Assembly: GCA_946902875.1 (NCBI GenBank)
Contig: OX336339.1
Span: 25,203,349 to 25,267,348, forward strand
DNA: 64,000 nt
Source of the DNA: Nematopogon swammerdamellus
Lineage: Eukaryota; Arthropoda; Insecta; Lepidoptera; Adelidae
Reading direction: 5' to 3'
In this document: positions 1-9,099 of the stretch, piece by piece
Layout of the letters: each line of letters begins with the position of its first letter
Position numbering within the stretch: the stretch's first letter is position 1
Notes under the pieces: generated by a model
Told to the model about the DNA's origin: nothing
Database searches by the model: none
What the model saw: only the letters and a program-made list of their open reading frames with translations
Made by a program: the position numbers and the translations under genes

Positions 1-37
1 GTTACTGTTTAATGTTTACTGGAGCAATAAAGAATTT

Positions 38-59
38 TCTATCTATCTATCTATCTATC
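38..59. repeat. (ATCT)n microsatellite
   Basis: About five tandem ATCT units near the left edge of the window. A simple tetranucleotide repeat with no further signal. Confidence 0.9.
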
Positions 60-145
60 AACACATTTGCAGTGCGACACAATACGATGTAGAACATCAT
101 GCGGTTCGAAGAACTCTTCTGTCGACTACAATTCACTGAAAAAAC

Positions 146-303
146 GATCTCGTGGCGTTCTGACCCATTCTCAGGACCCACTGTCAAAAAGAAAAAAAAA
201 TTGTGGCCTTTCGACCCAATTACATTTAATTTTGAGGGGCCTTCTGACCCACTTACCAGAAAACACAGATACCTACAGTAAGTGAACTTCCTTTGTAGCA
301 ATA
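146..303. repeat. Inverted-repeat arm A (partner 1881-2028)
   Basis: This segment returns as its reverse complement at 1881-2028, including the blocks TTCTGACCCACTTACCAG and AAGTGAACTTCC. On its left it abuts a CACTGAAAAAACG sequence (133-145) that matches a terminus of the element at 399-757. Small ORFs across it on both strands show no recognisable domain. Confidence 0.75.
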
Positions 304-398
304 AGTGTACAGAAACTAGAATGTATTTTAATTTAGCAAATATTTAAATACAAAGAGTCACGTACAGCAATAAGTAGCGTTCATTTAAATAAAGCATA

Positions 399-757
399 CA
401 CTGAGAAAATGTTTATTACTAAAGTGTTTAGTAACGTCGTTTTTTACTCAAATTTGGTACCTACTAAATAAAGTTAACTAAACCGGTTTAGTTAACTTTA
501 TTTAGTATAACTTTATTTAAACCTAACCTAACCATAATTTAGTAAAACCCTCTTTTGTAACCAACTACCGAAGTATGGCTACTATTTACAAAATTAATTG
601 TTGCTCTTTAACAAACAGTTAAGTAGGAAGCAACCAAACTGATTTACTAAACTCGGTTCAGTTGTGGTAACTGCTAGTTTTGTAGTCACCACAGCAACTA
701 AACTGTTTTGTAACATATTACACTAAATTTAGTTACTGACTAACCGTTTTTTCAGTG
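399..757. mobile_element. Short DNA transposon (MITE) with CACTGARAAAA termini
   Basis: The element begins CACTGAGAAAATG and ends with the inverted match CGTTTTTTCAGTG, giving terminal inverted repeats of about 25 imperfect bases. It is about 359 bp and AT-rich, without a transposase ORF. An ATA on each side may be a target duplication but is too short to be sure. A related copy in the opposite orientation lies at 2029-2687. The superfamily cannot be assigned from the ends alone. Confidence 0.6.
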
Positions 758-1114
758 ATATTGTCAAATAGTTTATTGTCTTTCATTATTTGTTTTATTT
801 ATTAAATACAACTAATAATTTTAAATTAACAGAACATAGAAGTATTTTTTACTTTTTTATTCACATCAATAAAATGAAAAAGAAAGGAAACAAACGGAAT
901 GTTTTAAATGGAATAATTGGCTAGAATTTCTAAGGTTGTAAAAATATTATATAAAAATTATATAATATATAAAATAAAATGTGACCAAATTGTTCAGAAA
1001 AAAATGTGACATGAAGTTATTTTATCGAATAGAAAATGGCCAGTTACCAGTTACCTATCTGTAGCTATGAGATAATAAAACTTAAACTTTATTAAAAAAA
1101 TATTTAGTTTATTA

Positions 1115-1234
1115 TGAACTATGTATCTAAATAGAAGTATTATATACTGGTGTTGTATGTTTACTGTGCTGAATTTTCAGCACAGTAAACATACAAAACC
1201 AGTATAGAATACTTCTATTTGGATACATCGTTCA
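1115..1234. repeat. Near-perfect hairpin (foldback MITE)
   Basis: Two arms of about 58 bases, 1115-1173 and 1176-1234, are reverse complements with about five mismatches and almost no loop; the centre is GCTGAATTTTCAGC. AT-rich sequence surrounds it. It would extrude as a cruciform or fold as a long RNA hairpin if transcribed. Confidence 0.85.
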
Positions 1235-1254
1235 AATAAACCGTTCCTTCCACT

Positions 1255-1445
1255 CTGCACTACCAAGCTGCACTACCAGTAGTGCTGTTTGGAATTTTTT
1301 TTCCCATCTGCACTACTGTACTACCAGCTGCGAAACCGGTAGTGTCGTTTGGAATTATTTCTTCCCGTTTGCACTACTGAGTAGTAGTGCACAATGGAAT
1401 TTTAAAGAGCCTTACTTTTTCATTCCCAACTGCACTACCAAAAGA
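1255..1445. repeat. Imperfect tandem repeats with CTGCACTACCA motif
   Basis: Three degenerate units of about 60-70 bases, each with a TGCACTAC core and a TTTGGAATT(T)n segment followed by TTCCC. The short core also occurs in inverted form (GTAGTGC). No coding signal. Confidence 0.6.
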
Positions 1446-1880
1446 TTGCATATACGAATCTTTGGTGCTATGTTTTTTTTCCGGAGTGTATATCAGATTA
1501 AACAACACAACAACAAAAAATTCAAATACTTAATTTTCAGAAAAACATAAATATAACATAAGTAATTAATAAATGTATTTAGTTGTATGTCATTATTATT
1601 ATTTATGTTTTATTGTTTATTTTTATACTATTTAAAAGAAAAAAATCTCTCATTTAATTTCCCGCACTACCCACCTACACTACTCACAATCTCAGGCATG
1701 ACTGGCAGATATGCATTTAGGCTTTAAGTCCGCCTTTTGTTATTTTTTTTGCAATAAAGTATTCAAATGGTCAGAATACAGTCACCGTAATTAAAGTGGA
1801 AACCCGAAGACTTCTTGGTAAGCTGGGAATGGGAATGGCTATAAAGTACCAGGGCAGCAGAAATTATAGGAGGTTTGCAA
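1446..1880. other. AT-rich spacer without recognisable feature
   Basis: AT-rich sequence with short homopolymer runs and one weak inverted return of the CACTAC motif near 1665-1690. Only short ORFs without domain-like content. It sits between inverted arms A and A-prime. Confidence 0.5.
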
Positions 1881-2028
1881 ATTGCCACAAAGGAAGTTCA
1901 CTTACTGTATCTGTGTTTTCTGGTAAGTGGGTCAGAACGCCCCTCAAAATTAAATGTAATTGGGTCGGAAGGCCACAATTTTTTTTTTGACAGTGGGTCC
2001 TGAGAATGGGTCAGAACGCCACGAGATA
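1881..2028. repeat. Inverted-repeat arm A-prime
   Basis: Reverse complement of 146-303 with scattered substitutions and indels. Its right edge abuts AGAAAAAACGG, the terminus of the reverse-oriented element that follows, so the same A/terminus junction occurs twice in opposite orientation. Confidence 0.75.
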
Positions 2029-2687
2029 GAAAAAACGGTTAGTCAGTTAGTAACTAAATGTTGTGTAATATGTTACAAAACAGTTTAGTTGCTGTGGTGA
2101 CTACAAACCGAGTTTAGTAAATCAGTTTGGTTGCTTCCTACTCTGTTTGTTAAAGAAAACTGTTTGTTGCATAACAGCTAAATAGGTTTGTAATGTATAG
2201 TATAGCTGAACTAGTTTCGGCATAAAAAAATATAAAAACCGCCTTCAAAAATGTATGAAATAAAAAAAAACGAACCCTAGTTGAAGGCGGAAGTCATTTT
2301 CATTTTTGCTTGCTTTAGCACCGCCGCGCCGGTTCCGATCTTGACCAAATTAAAATCGGACCACACGGGCCCACCCAGTCGAAAGTTCTGAGGTAACAAA
2401 CATAAAAAAATAAAAAATAAAAAAATACAGTCGAATTGAGAACCTCCTCCTTTTTTTGAAGTCGGTTAAAAATAGCTCACGTTTGGTCACGTGTAGCCAA
2501 ACAATTCAGTGAACAATTAATTTTGTAAATAGTAGCTATTACTTCGGTAGTTGGTTACAAAAGAGGGTTTTACTAAATTGTGGTTAGTTGCCGCAACTAA
2601 ACCGGTTTAGGTAACTTTATTTAGTACGTACCAAATTTGAGTAAAAAACTACTTTAAGCAGTTTAGTAAAAAAAAAAATTTCATTGT
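2029..2687. mobile_element. Reverse-oriented copy of the 399-757 element, interrupted
   Basis: Blocks such as CAGTTTAGTTGCTGTGGTGA and GGTTACAAAAGAGGGTTTTA are reverse complements of segments in 399-757. The copy is split by a FamE insertion at about 2222-2470. It is therefore older than that insertion. Confidence 0.65.
2222..2470 (-). mobile_element. FamE element fragment inserted in 2029-2687
   Basis: Contains CCGCCTTCAAAAATGTATG, a damaged GAAGGCGG hairpin core, the ATCGGACCACACGG segment and, at its right end, the inverted GAGAACCTCCTCC block followed by GAAGTCGGTT. The same modules recur at 5323-6018, 51817-52012, 58876-59235 and 60360-60810. Confidence 0.65.
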
Positions 2688-2923
2688 TGCCAGAAAGTAT
2701 GACGTAGGTATATAAAACATTTTTTTTGCAGCCGTCAAAATTGTGTTCCGCAAGAGTATGGCGGGTTTGGCGCATACGAACAGGAGGAGGAGGGATTAGG
2801 GAAGCGAGTTCAACAGAGTAGCGGCACTGTGTTTTCTACCATATCCGCGCACGCAACTGTGGGTTGCCCATGTATTAACTAACTTGATTTGCTAGCTACG
2901 GACAGCGGCAACTGCTTCCCTAT

Positions 2924-3184
2924 ACAAGGTGTTTCGTTATTCATGTCGTTTCTTTCAGGAGGTTGTTCTGTATCCTAAACTGAGTAACTTTGGTTCTACA
3001 GCTTTTGGAAATTGGTAAAAAAATCACTTTCTCCATACATTTAAGGGCAGACCTAACCCCCAAATGTATGGAGAAAGTGAATTTTTTTTTCCAATTTCCA
3101 CAAGGTATAGAACAAAAGTTACTCAGTTTAGGATACAGAACAACCCCCTGAAAGAAACGACATGAATAACGAAACACCTTATAT
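2924..3184. mobile_element. 260-bp foldback MITE
   Basis: Arms of about 115 bases, roughly 2925-3040 and 3062-3182, are near-perfect reverse complements beginning AAGGTGTTTCGTTATTCATG. The small loop reads GGGCAGACCTAACCCCC. TATA-like bases on both sides may reflect the target duplication. No coding capacity beyond a hairpin-derived ORF. Confidence 0.85.
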
Positions 3185-3465
3185 ACACGACCACCTGAAA
3201 ATGAAGATGAAAAATTATTTATTTAGAAAAGTTTTTAAGCCTATTTTACATGTAATCATGTCTCCTGCTCTAGAGAAACTCTGTCCTGCAAGAAGGCTTG
3301 TTTTATAGAATAACACGTACATAATTTATTAATTACATTATGGCACTATTATTGAGTTTTAAGTTTCATATACCTAATTAAGACTAAGATGGGATAGACA
3401 TTATGTTGTTAGTTATTAGTAATAGAAAAGTTAGTTATTTAGTTGTTAGTTTTTAGTTTTCCTAT

Positions 3466-3946
3466 TAAACGAAAAAGTGTATGCGCGCCATCTACCGAAA
3501 AGAGTATGTCACTCAGTCAGCGTGTAAGCGTCCACTGCTCTCCGCCTCTCCAATTTTCCTCCGGTCCTCCCGGCCTTCAGCGGTACGGAACCACTGCTTT
3601 CCGCCGACGTACTTGATGTCGTCGTCCCACCTGGCGGGTGGTCTTCCCACACTCCGTTTTCCTGTCCACGGCCGCCAGTGTAGGACACGGTTACTCCAAC
3701 GGTCGTCGTCTCTTCGGCTGACGTGCCCAGCCCACTGCCACTTGAGCTTAGCCACCCGGTATCCAATATCGACTACTTTGGTGCGTCGGCGGATTGCCTC
3801 GTTACGCACCATATCGCGTAGCGATATTCGAAAAGAGTATGAAGCATTTTAACATTAACATAGATAGCGTGAGTGGCGCTGACCATGACATGGCGATACG
3901 GAACCCTCCGTGCGCGGGCTCGACTCGCACTTGGCCGGTTTTTTTG
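3466..3946 (-). mobile_element. FamB element (minus), split by a LINE
   Basis: The two flanks, 3466-3508 and 3829-3946, join into a continuous FamB sequence: GCGCGCCATCTACCGAAAAG runs on into GTATGAAGCATTTTAAC and ends at TGCGCGGGCTCGACTCGC on the minus-strand 5-prime side. The 3-prime FamB half with its GACAGACAG tract is missing. The interruption is the RTE LINE fragment at 3509-3828. Confidence 0.75.
3509..3828 (-). pseudogene. RTE-type LINE, 5-prime-truncated C-terminus
   Basis: On the minus strand this encodes the end of a LINE reverse transcriptase ORF with the recognisable run VAKLKWQWAGHVSRR, then DRWSNRVLHWRPWTGKRSVG and RPPARWDDDIK. A closely similar C-terminus at 48216-48657 ends in YVQQWT. 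The insertion is flanked by an exact 13-bp direct repeat, CGAAAAGAGTATG, at 3496-3508 and 3829-3841, the hallmark of target-primed reverse transcription. The final residues are frameshifted relative to the other copy, so no function remains. Clade assignment to RTE is from memory of this C-terminal motif in Lepidoptera. Confidence 0.85.
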
Positions 3947-4398
3947 TACTGCTGAGTCTTAACAATGTATGTACTAGCGACTTTAGTGTAAGCAATGGGA
4001 ACTCCGGTCGCGCCTACGTTCCCCTGCACCCACAACGCGGCACGCCATTAAAGATGGACCCCACTGACTACCCACGGCCAGCTATCTCGATGTGAGCTCT
4101 TCCCACTGCTCGGGTACTGAGTAAGACGGCGATGCGCTCTCGACGATTGTAATGACGATATTTTTGCGTGTTTATTGTGCGGCGCATTCGCTGTGGGTAA
4201 AGTGCGAGTTTTATATGCGCACGTATGGATTTAATAGACAAGAGGTGTTATCCGTGAGCTTCATGTTGTAGGAAATGGAAGACACCCACTTCATGCATAA
4301 CGAAAAGACGGAAATAAAAATAACATTTATTGTTATAATTTATAATCAAGTATTAAGTATCATAATATTTTTATTATATAATTATTATACAACATTGA
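3947..4398. other. Unassigned sequence
   Basis: No ORF with recognisable content and no clear repeat partner in the window. A short palindromic patch may be present but I could not define a unit. Confidence 0.4.
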
Positions 4399-4460
4399 GT
4401 ACCGTGTGGGGCCGGTACTTTAAAGGAATATCCCCACTGCATCTCTCCCCGTGTGACACA
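4399..4460 (-). repeat. FamC fragment (minus)
   Basis: Contains the reverse complement of the FamC terminus: CCGTGTGGGGCCGGTACTTT followed by CCCCACTGCATCTCTCCCCG. Only the last ~60 bases of the family are present. Confidence 0.8.
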
Positions 4461-4465
4461 CTTGA

Positions 4466-4821
4466 CTAACAAAAATTAGCACTTAAAAGCTTAATAATTC
4501 GCAAACGGATCCCTAAATCGAAAAATGTTTTTCACAAACCAGCAATATTTGCAAAAGACCTATCCAACGATGGGGTAGACTTTAAAAAAAATTCATCCCC
4601 ACTTTACGTGTAGGGGAGGTACCCTAAAAAAATTATTTCCAAATTTTTATTTTACCACTTTGTCGGCGTTATTAATATGTATACCCATACCAACTTACAA
4701 CTTTCTAGTACTAAGGGTCTCTGAGCTAAGCCGCGAACAGACAGACGGACGGACAGACGGACAGACAGACGGACGGACATGGCGAAACTATAAGGGTTCC
4801 TTGTTGACTACGGAACCCTAA
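4466..4821. mobile_element. Interspersed repeat paired with 58538-58877
   Basis: Shares long identical blocks with 58538-58877, starting CAAAAATTAGCACTTAAAAG and ending ACTACGGAACCCTAAAAA, with an internal GACAGACGGACG tract. The end resembles FamB, but the body is different. The two copies are at high identity with small indels (for example around 4570-4640). Confidence 0.8.
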
Positions 4822-5322
4822 AAACCGGCCAAGTGCGAGTCGAACTCGCGCACCGAAATTGTTTGTAAACATTTCAACGGGCTACCTATTACGGTTCAAG
4901 AGATACAGCCCTCGGACAGACAGACGGACGGACAGACAGACGGACGGACGGGCAGACAGACAGACAGCGTAGGCTTAGTATTGTATTGTTGTATTGTATT
5001 GTTTATTGATCATTCATATGACAGTTAGACTGCGCTCGAACTTGTCACAATTTGTTCTATCCGGTTCGATTACACCCACGAAGAAGAACCGACAAGAAAC
5101 TTCGCAGGGTATTTTTTTAAACATATTTTTACAAGTATTTAGTGACTAGCCACATAATAACACCGCCCATAGTCTATCTAAAACACTGCTTCAGAGCAAG
5201 ATTAACAATTTTGCTGAGAGTTCTGACTACAAAGACTTATTCATTAAGTGAATCAGGTGTAAAGAGCCTTTGTCAAACTTTGATACGTAATAGGGTCCCG
5301 TACCTGATACGGAACCCTAAAA
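4822..5322 (+). mobile_element. FamB element split by a short retroposon
   Basis: FamB runs from CCGGCCAAGTGCGAGTCG through the GACAGACGG tract to GGCTTAGTA at about 4976, and resumes at about 5287 with AGGGTCCCGTACCTG to the CGGAACCCTAAAAA end. The middle of the 5-prime half is deleted (the gene-proximal CGCACCGA joins directly to the TTTCAACGGGCTACC part). Confidence 0.75.
4977..5286 (-). mobile_element. SINE-like retroposon with (AATAC)n tail
   Basis: Minus-strand element whose 3-prime tail is the pentamer run read here as TTGTATTGTATTG. The body matches 14310-15835 in the opposite orientation, including AGGCTCTTTACACCTGAT and CCCTGCGAAGTTTCTT. It lies within FamB at 4822-5322, so it is the younger insertion. 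No ORF of note. Confidence 0.75.
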
Positions 5323-5372
5323 ACACATACAGTCGAATTGAGAACCTCCTCCTTTAGGGAAGTCGGTTGATA
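5323..5372 (-). repeat. FamE end fragment
   Basis: Contains CAGTCGAATTGAGAACCTCC followed by GAAGTCGGTT. It is the inverted counterpart of the GGAGGAGGTTCTC end seen at 5580, 200 bases further on. Confidence 0.7.
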
Positions 5373-5577
5373 AAACTACAAAAAAATACGCAAATACAAA
5401 CTTTAGTGCAAGGCAAAGTCAGCTCGGTCGTCCAAAGGCGTCCGTGTGTTGTTATTGTCTCTTCCGAATTCCTAAGCACCGCAACAACCACGCGTTTTGT
5501 GATTGGTTCACGACGCATTCCTATGCATCCCATCGGCTCCCGCTGCCCTTACCTCAGCCTCCCCGCTCCTATTTTTA

Positions 5578-5819
5578 CCCGACTTCAAAAAAAGGAGGAG
5601 GTTCTCAATTCGACTGTATTTTTTTTATGTTTGTTACCTCAGAACTTTCGACTGGGTGACCCGATTTTGATGATTCATTTTTTATTTGAAAGCTGGTGCT
5701 TCCCGTGGGGTCCCATTTCAATTTGGTCTAGATCGGATTGGACAGCGAGACCCAGTACATTAATAGCAAAAAAATACTAAAAAAACTGTGAAATAAAAAA
5801 AATATTTAAAAAAATATAT
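5578..5819 (+). mobile_element. FamE 5-prime body
   Basis: Begins CGACTTCAAAAAAAGGAGG and runs through GACTGGGTGACCCGATTTTG and GGTCCCATTTCAATTTGG. The same modules occur at 60360-60600. It leads directly into the foldback at 5820-6018, as in the other copy, which implies that both parts belong to one element or a stable composite. Confidence 0.7.
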
Positions 5820-6018
5820 AACCGCCTTCAAAAATGTATGAAATAAAAAAAAATCTAACCCTAGAGTTGAAGGCGGTGCTAAAGCAAGCAAAAATGATGC
5901 ATGAAAGAAAACATGATTGGATGATATCCTTTGTGATTTGTGTAGCCTTCTTTAGCACCGCCTTCAACTCTAGGGTTAAATTTTTTTATTTCATACATTT
6001 TTGAAGGCGGTTTTTACA
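5820..6018. mobile_element. FamE foldback (~200 bp)
   Basis: Arms of about 65-70 bases beginning AACCGCCTTCAAAAATGTAT are inverted around a conserved loop with AAGCAAAAATGATGCATG. Near-identical copies occur at 51817-52012, 58876-59075 and 60606-60808. The arms include the inner block GAGTTGAAGGCGGTGCTAAA. Confidence 0.9.
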
Positions 6019-6202
6019 TATTTTTAAAATAGTTATTTATTTTTGCGATTAGTATAGATTAAGGTCAATGAACCGTCCTGAACTCTTCGTCTTTTGTACG
6101 AACAGAGCGATACTTTCTAAATATTCACTCAACCAAATAAGTCGAATTGATTTACTTAATTAGTAAACTATTCAAATTATTTATTGTTACATTTTATTAA
6201 TG

Positions 6203-6210
6203 CAAGCTAT

Positions 6211-6245
<35 letters not shown>

Positions 6246-6247
6246 TT
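6203..6247. repeat. (ATTT)n microsatellite
   Basis: About eleven tandem TTTA units bounded by copies of ATGCAAGCT. Confidence 0.9.
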
Positions 6248-6408
6248 AATGCAAGCTTTTCCCCCAGGTTTTCTAGACCTTGATTTGAATGAGTCGGTTC
6301 GTCACGTAAGATAACATTTCAGTTTATTAAATGGAGACAATTAACAGGTTGAATCTCGACCGTCACATCATATGTGACATACGGTTCTCGCCATGAACCG
6401 GACGTCAC

Positions 6409-6908
6409 AAAGGTGTGTCGTTTGTAAATAGATTTTATATGCAACTAAAATCTGAAGGTGCTTTTTTATGGAAACTGACACGGTTGGCTACATCACCTAC
6501 AAGATCAGTGATGTCAGCCCATAAAATCGGGTGAACTAGGTGCGATGTCAGTGCTTCCCTTCGGTCGTGCCGACTACACTGAACTGGACGGAAAACACAA
6601 ACTATTTACATAGCCTTTTCGACCGACGTTTCATGCAGTGCGATGGTACCAACCCGGGCGGGTTGAACCTTACCACCTAGTAAGGTACGGGAAGGGACCT
6701 ACAGTTTTACGTGGAATCCGAACCACGGTCAGCCTCCAACAGTCGAGCAGTCACCCATCCAAATAGTGACCGCGCCCAGCGTTGCTTAACAAATTAATTG
6801 TTAAGCAACGCTGGGCAACAGTCGACTGTCTGCACCACTGAGCTATCGAGGCTTACTAAAGGTGTGTCGTTTGTAAATTGATTTTATATGCAACTACAAT
6901 CTGATGGT
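6409..6908. repeat. 51-bp direct repeats flanking the SINE
   Basis: AAAGGTGTGTCGTTTGTAAA followed by GATTTTATATGCAACTA is present at 6409-6459 and again at 6858-6908 with about three mismatches, one on either side of the SINE at 6463-6855. Confidence 0.85.
6463..6855 (-). mobile_element. FamA SINE, full length (minus)
   Basis: Reads from the 3-prime tail (T-run then TATGGAAACTGACACGG) to the head CCACTGAGCTATCGAGGC. Near the head, the reverse complement carries GTTAAGCAACGCTGGGC, which resembles the 3-prime half of eukaryotic 5S rRNA. In this copy that block is itself mirrored, TTAAGCAACG at 6801 facing CGTTGCTTAA at 6780. It is flanked by 51-bp direct repeats at 6409-6459 and 6858-6908. Confidence 0.85.
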
Positions 6909-7480
6909 TTTCTGCAGATAATTTTAAATTGTACGTCGGTTTCAGCGAATTTCTCAGTTTTCTGGGGGTAATTTTGGTTTCGGGATCTGGCAAACCAAAC
7001 TGGCAAAAACAATGGTTTTCCTTATGGAAATTTTCTATGGCCTTTTGTATGGATGGTTTAGGGTGAAACCACCAAAGTTAGGACCCCTGAGCCCTGTTGT
7101 CACTGCGATCTAGGAAGATATATTGTGATCTCTCAAAAGTTTAGAGCTCACTCCCAAGTCCGATTTCCGCTATGAACCGAGTTATATTCTTGGGATTCAT
7201 TCTTGGCATGTATTTGGCATGGGTCAAAAATATTTTTTTTAACCCATGCCATGTATAACCCACAAAAATACGGATTTTCGTTTCATTTATTCGTTTCAGT
7301 CTCAGGTACAACGTCGGTACACTTGAGTTCGTCACAATTTTTTTACAATTATAACTTTCGGGATCCAGCCATGGCAAGGGACTACCTATCAAGCGAAATT
7401 TCAATAAACTAAAAAATTATAATAAATACAGTTTGTTGCATGAAATAGCAATTTATAAACAAGAGCAAATTAAAATAAAA
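6909..7480. other. Unassigned sequence with a small hairpin
   Basis: No recognisable coding content. A short inverted pair, GGCATGGGT at about 7217 and ACCCATGCC at 7240, surrounds a T-rich loop. Two opposing ORFs here owe their length to this hairpin. Confidence 0.4.
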
Positions 7481-7589
7481 CAAATACATAGCATCTACTG
7501 TGAATGAGCACAAGTTTATTAAGAGTAACAACACGCAGACGAGAAACAGAAAGAAACGACGTCGATCGCTCTGAACGTGAATAGCAATA

Positions 7590-7935
7590 ACATTTATAAA
7601 AACATCTCCACGGACAATCGATAATGTGTGACCAGATCGGAAGCCAGTCCGACCGGCTGGCTATAAATGTATTCACGATATTTGACAATAATCGCGCCGT
7701 GCGATTGGACTCTGCGTTCGCGAGAAAGTAACGTACCACCGATAGTGTTTGTGCGGGGGTGGGGAGCGGCCGGGGCGGGGGGAAGGGGGAGGTGGAGGGG
7801 GGGGGGGGGGCACCTGCGCTGCGTGGCCGCGCTAGGCGCCGGGCGGCGCGTGGGCAGCCGGCGAGCGTCATCCGCCCGTGGCCGGTAGTGTTGCGACCTG
7901 TGGCGACTGCGATACTATCGATAGTTTTATAATAT
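7590..7935. promoter_or_regulatory. GC-rich, G-run island with promoter-like motifs
   Basis: An isolated GC-rich block (about 7735-7890) with runs of up to fifteen G lies between a CTATAAATG motif at 7660 and the palindrome ACTATCGATAGT at 7913-7924. TATCGATA is the core of the insect DNA replication-related element (DRE). Such a combination is seen in insect promoters, but I see no exon with coding character on either side. Treat it as a candidate regulatory region. ORFs across it on both strands look like low-complexity by-products of the GC content. Confidence 0.3.
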
Positions 7936-8169
7936 ACTAACTTTGCCCACGGCAAATTTCTACTTGCATCACTACAAACTTCTACTGCGTGCCACCTACT
8001 ACAGCAAAATACTTCGTTACGTCCAGTATACAAGAAAGAGTCGATTTCTATTCATGTGACTACAAACCCTTACAGCTGGACAAAATTATAACCCTATTTT
8101 GTGATATACACATGTGGTTCGTTTACATTTAGTGTACATATTAAAAAAAGCATTTTCCATAAAAAAAAA

Positions 8170-8500
8170 AACATACCATACCACATGCTGTCTCCTGAAA
8201 ATCGTAAGTAGAGTAATCGGTGTTATGCCGCAAGAAGTCTGGCAAATCACAACACAACACCGACCACCACGTTTAGCAAATTATTAGGACAATACAACTA
8301 TCAAGGAGCAAGTAAGGCACGAGTACCCACCTACTGCATGAGTCGGTGGAAGGTTCGCGTCAAGGTGAGAGGTGGCTTGCCTGTCGCCCTTTAGCACGGC
8401 ATCTTGTCATTGTCCATCCTTTAGTCGCCTTTTACGTCATGCACGGGGAGAGATGGAGTAGGGCTATTATTTTCAAGTACCGACCAAACACGGTACTTAT
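8170..8500 (+). repeat. FamC, near full length
   Basis: Starts CATACCACATGCTGTCTCC, passes ACAACACCGACCACCACGTT and CAAGGTGAGAGGTGGCTTGC, and ends with ACGGGGAGAGATGG and CAAACACGGTAC. The same module order recurs at 42180, 55960 (minus) and 62755. No ORF and no clear pol III promoter; classification is open. Confidence 0.75.
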
Positions 8501-8510
8501 TATATGGTAT

Positions 8511-8730
8511 ACTAGCTGTGCCTGCGGCTCCGCCCGCTCTCATATTCCACTTCACTGCTAACCTCATAAGCCATTTAGCGTGATAGTAAGTAGCCTATAG
8601 TTGATGGGAAGAATCAAGCTATCCGTAGATTTTTTTTTATTAAAATCGGTTTAGTGGTTCTCGAGTTATAAGCGGACAGACAGACATACATACAGACAGA
8701 CAGAAAGCAGACGTTGGATTTTATAAAGGT
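8511..8730 (-). mobile_element. Helitron-like non-autonomous element, copy 1 of tandem pair
   Basis: Read on the minus strand it ends in CGGAGCCGCAGGCACAGCTAGT, i.e. a short GC hairpin just before CTAG followed by T, the terminus expected for a Helitron. The other end is ATCCAACGTCTGC. Further copies are at 8731, 44171 and 62056. No Rep/Hel coding sequence is present. Confidence 0.6.
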
Positions 8731-8951
8731 ACTAGCTGTGCCCGCGGCTCCGCCCGCTCTCATATTTGACTTCTCTGCTAACCTCATAAGCCATTTAGTG
8801 TGATAGTAAGTAGCCTATAGTTAATGGGAAGAATCAAGCTATCAGTAGATTTTTTTTTATTAAAATCGGTTCAGTGGTTCTCGAGTTATAAGCGGACAGA
8901 CAGACATACATACATACATACAGAAAGCAGACGTTGGATTTTATTAAAGGT
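8731..8951 (-). mobile_element. Helitron-like non-autonomous element, copy 2 of tandem pair
   Basis: Directly abuts the previous copy in the same orientation, with ACTAGCTGTGCCCGCGGC at its left edge. The two copies differ by a few substitutions and a short change in the GACAGACATACA tract. Helitron insertions frequently form head-to-tail tandems. Confidence 0.6.
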
Positions 8952-8969
8952 AAGGAAGGAAGGATAAGG

Positions 8970-9085
8970 ATAAGGACATACGGTATCGACATAAATTGGA
9001 AGAACTATTGCAGGAAATTGTTCAACAATCTTCACCTGCCGCAATATCGATATATTAGTATCGATAATAGCGACTAACGCTGGCT
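8970..9085. promoter_or_regulatory. Cluster of TATCGATA-type motifs
   Basis: GGTATCGACAT (8980), AATATCGATATATT (9043), AGTATCGATAAT (9056) and TTTATCGACAT (9087) occur within about 120 bp, followed by ATATAAATG. Two are exact or near-exact DRE cores. No gene is seen next to it, so function is only inferred from motif density. Confidence 0.25.
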
Positions 9086-9099
9086 TGTTTATCGACATA

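Noticed and set aside
7470..8033. 187-codon minus-strand ORF, the longest in the window
   Set aside because: It runs through the G-rich island; the central part is low-complexity Pro/Ala/Arg and flanks show no domain or codon pattern. I kept the region only as a regulatory candidate.
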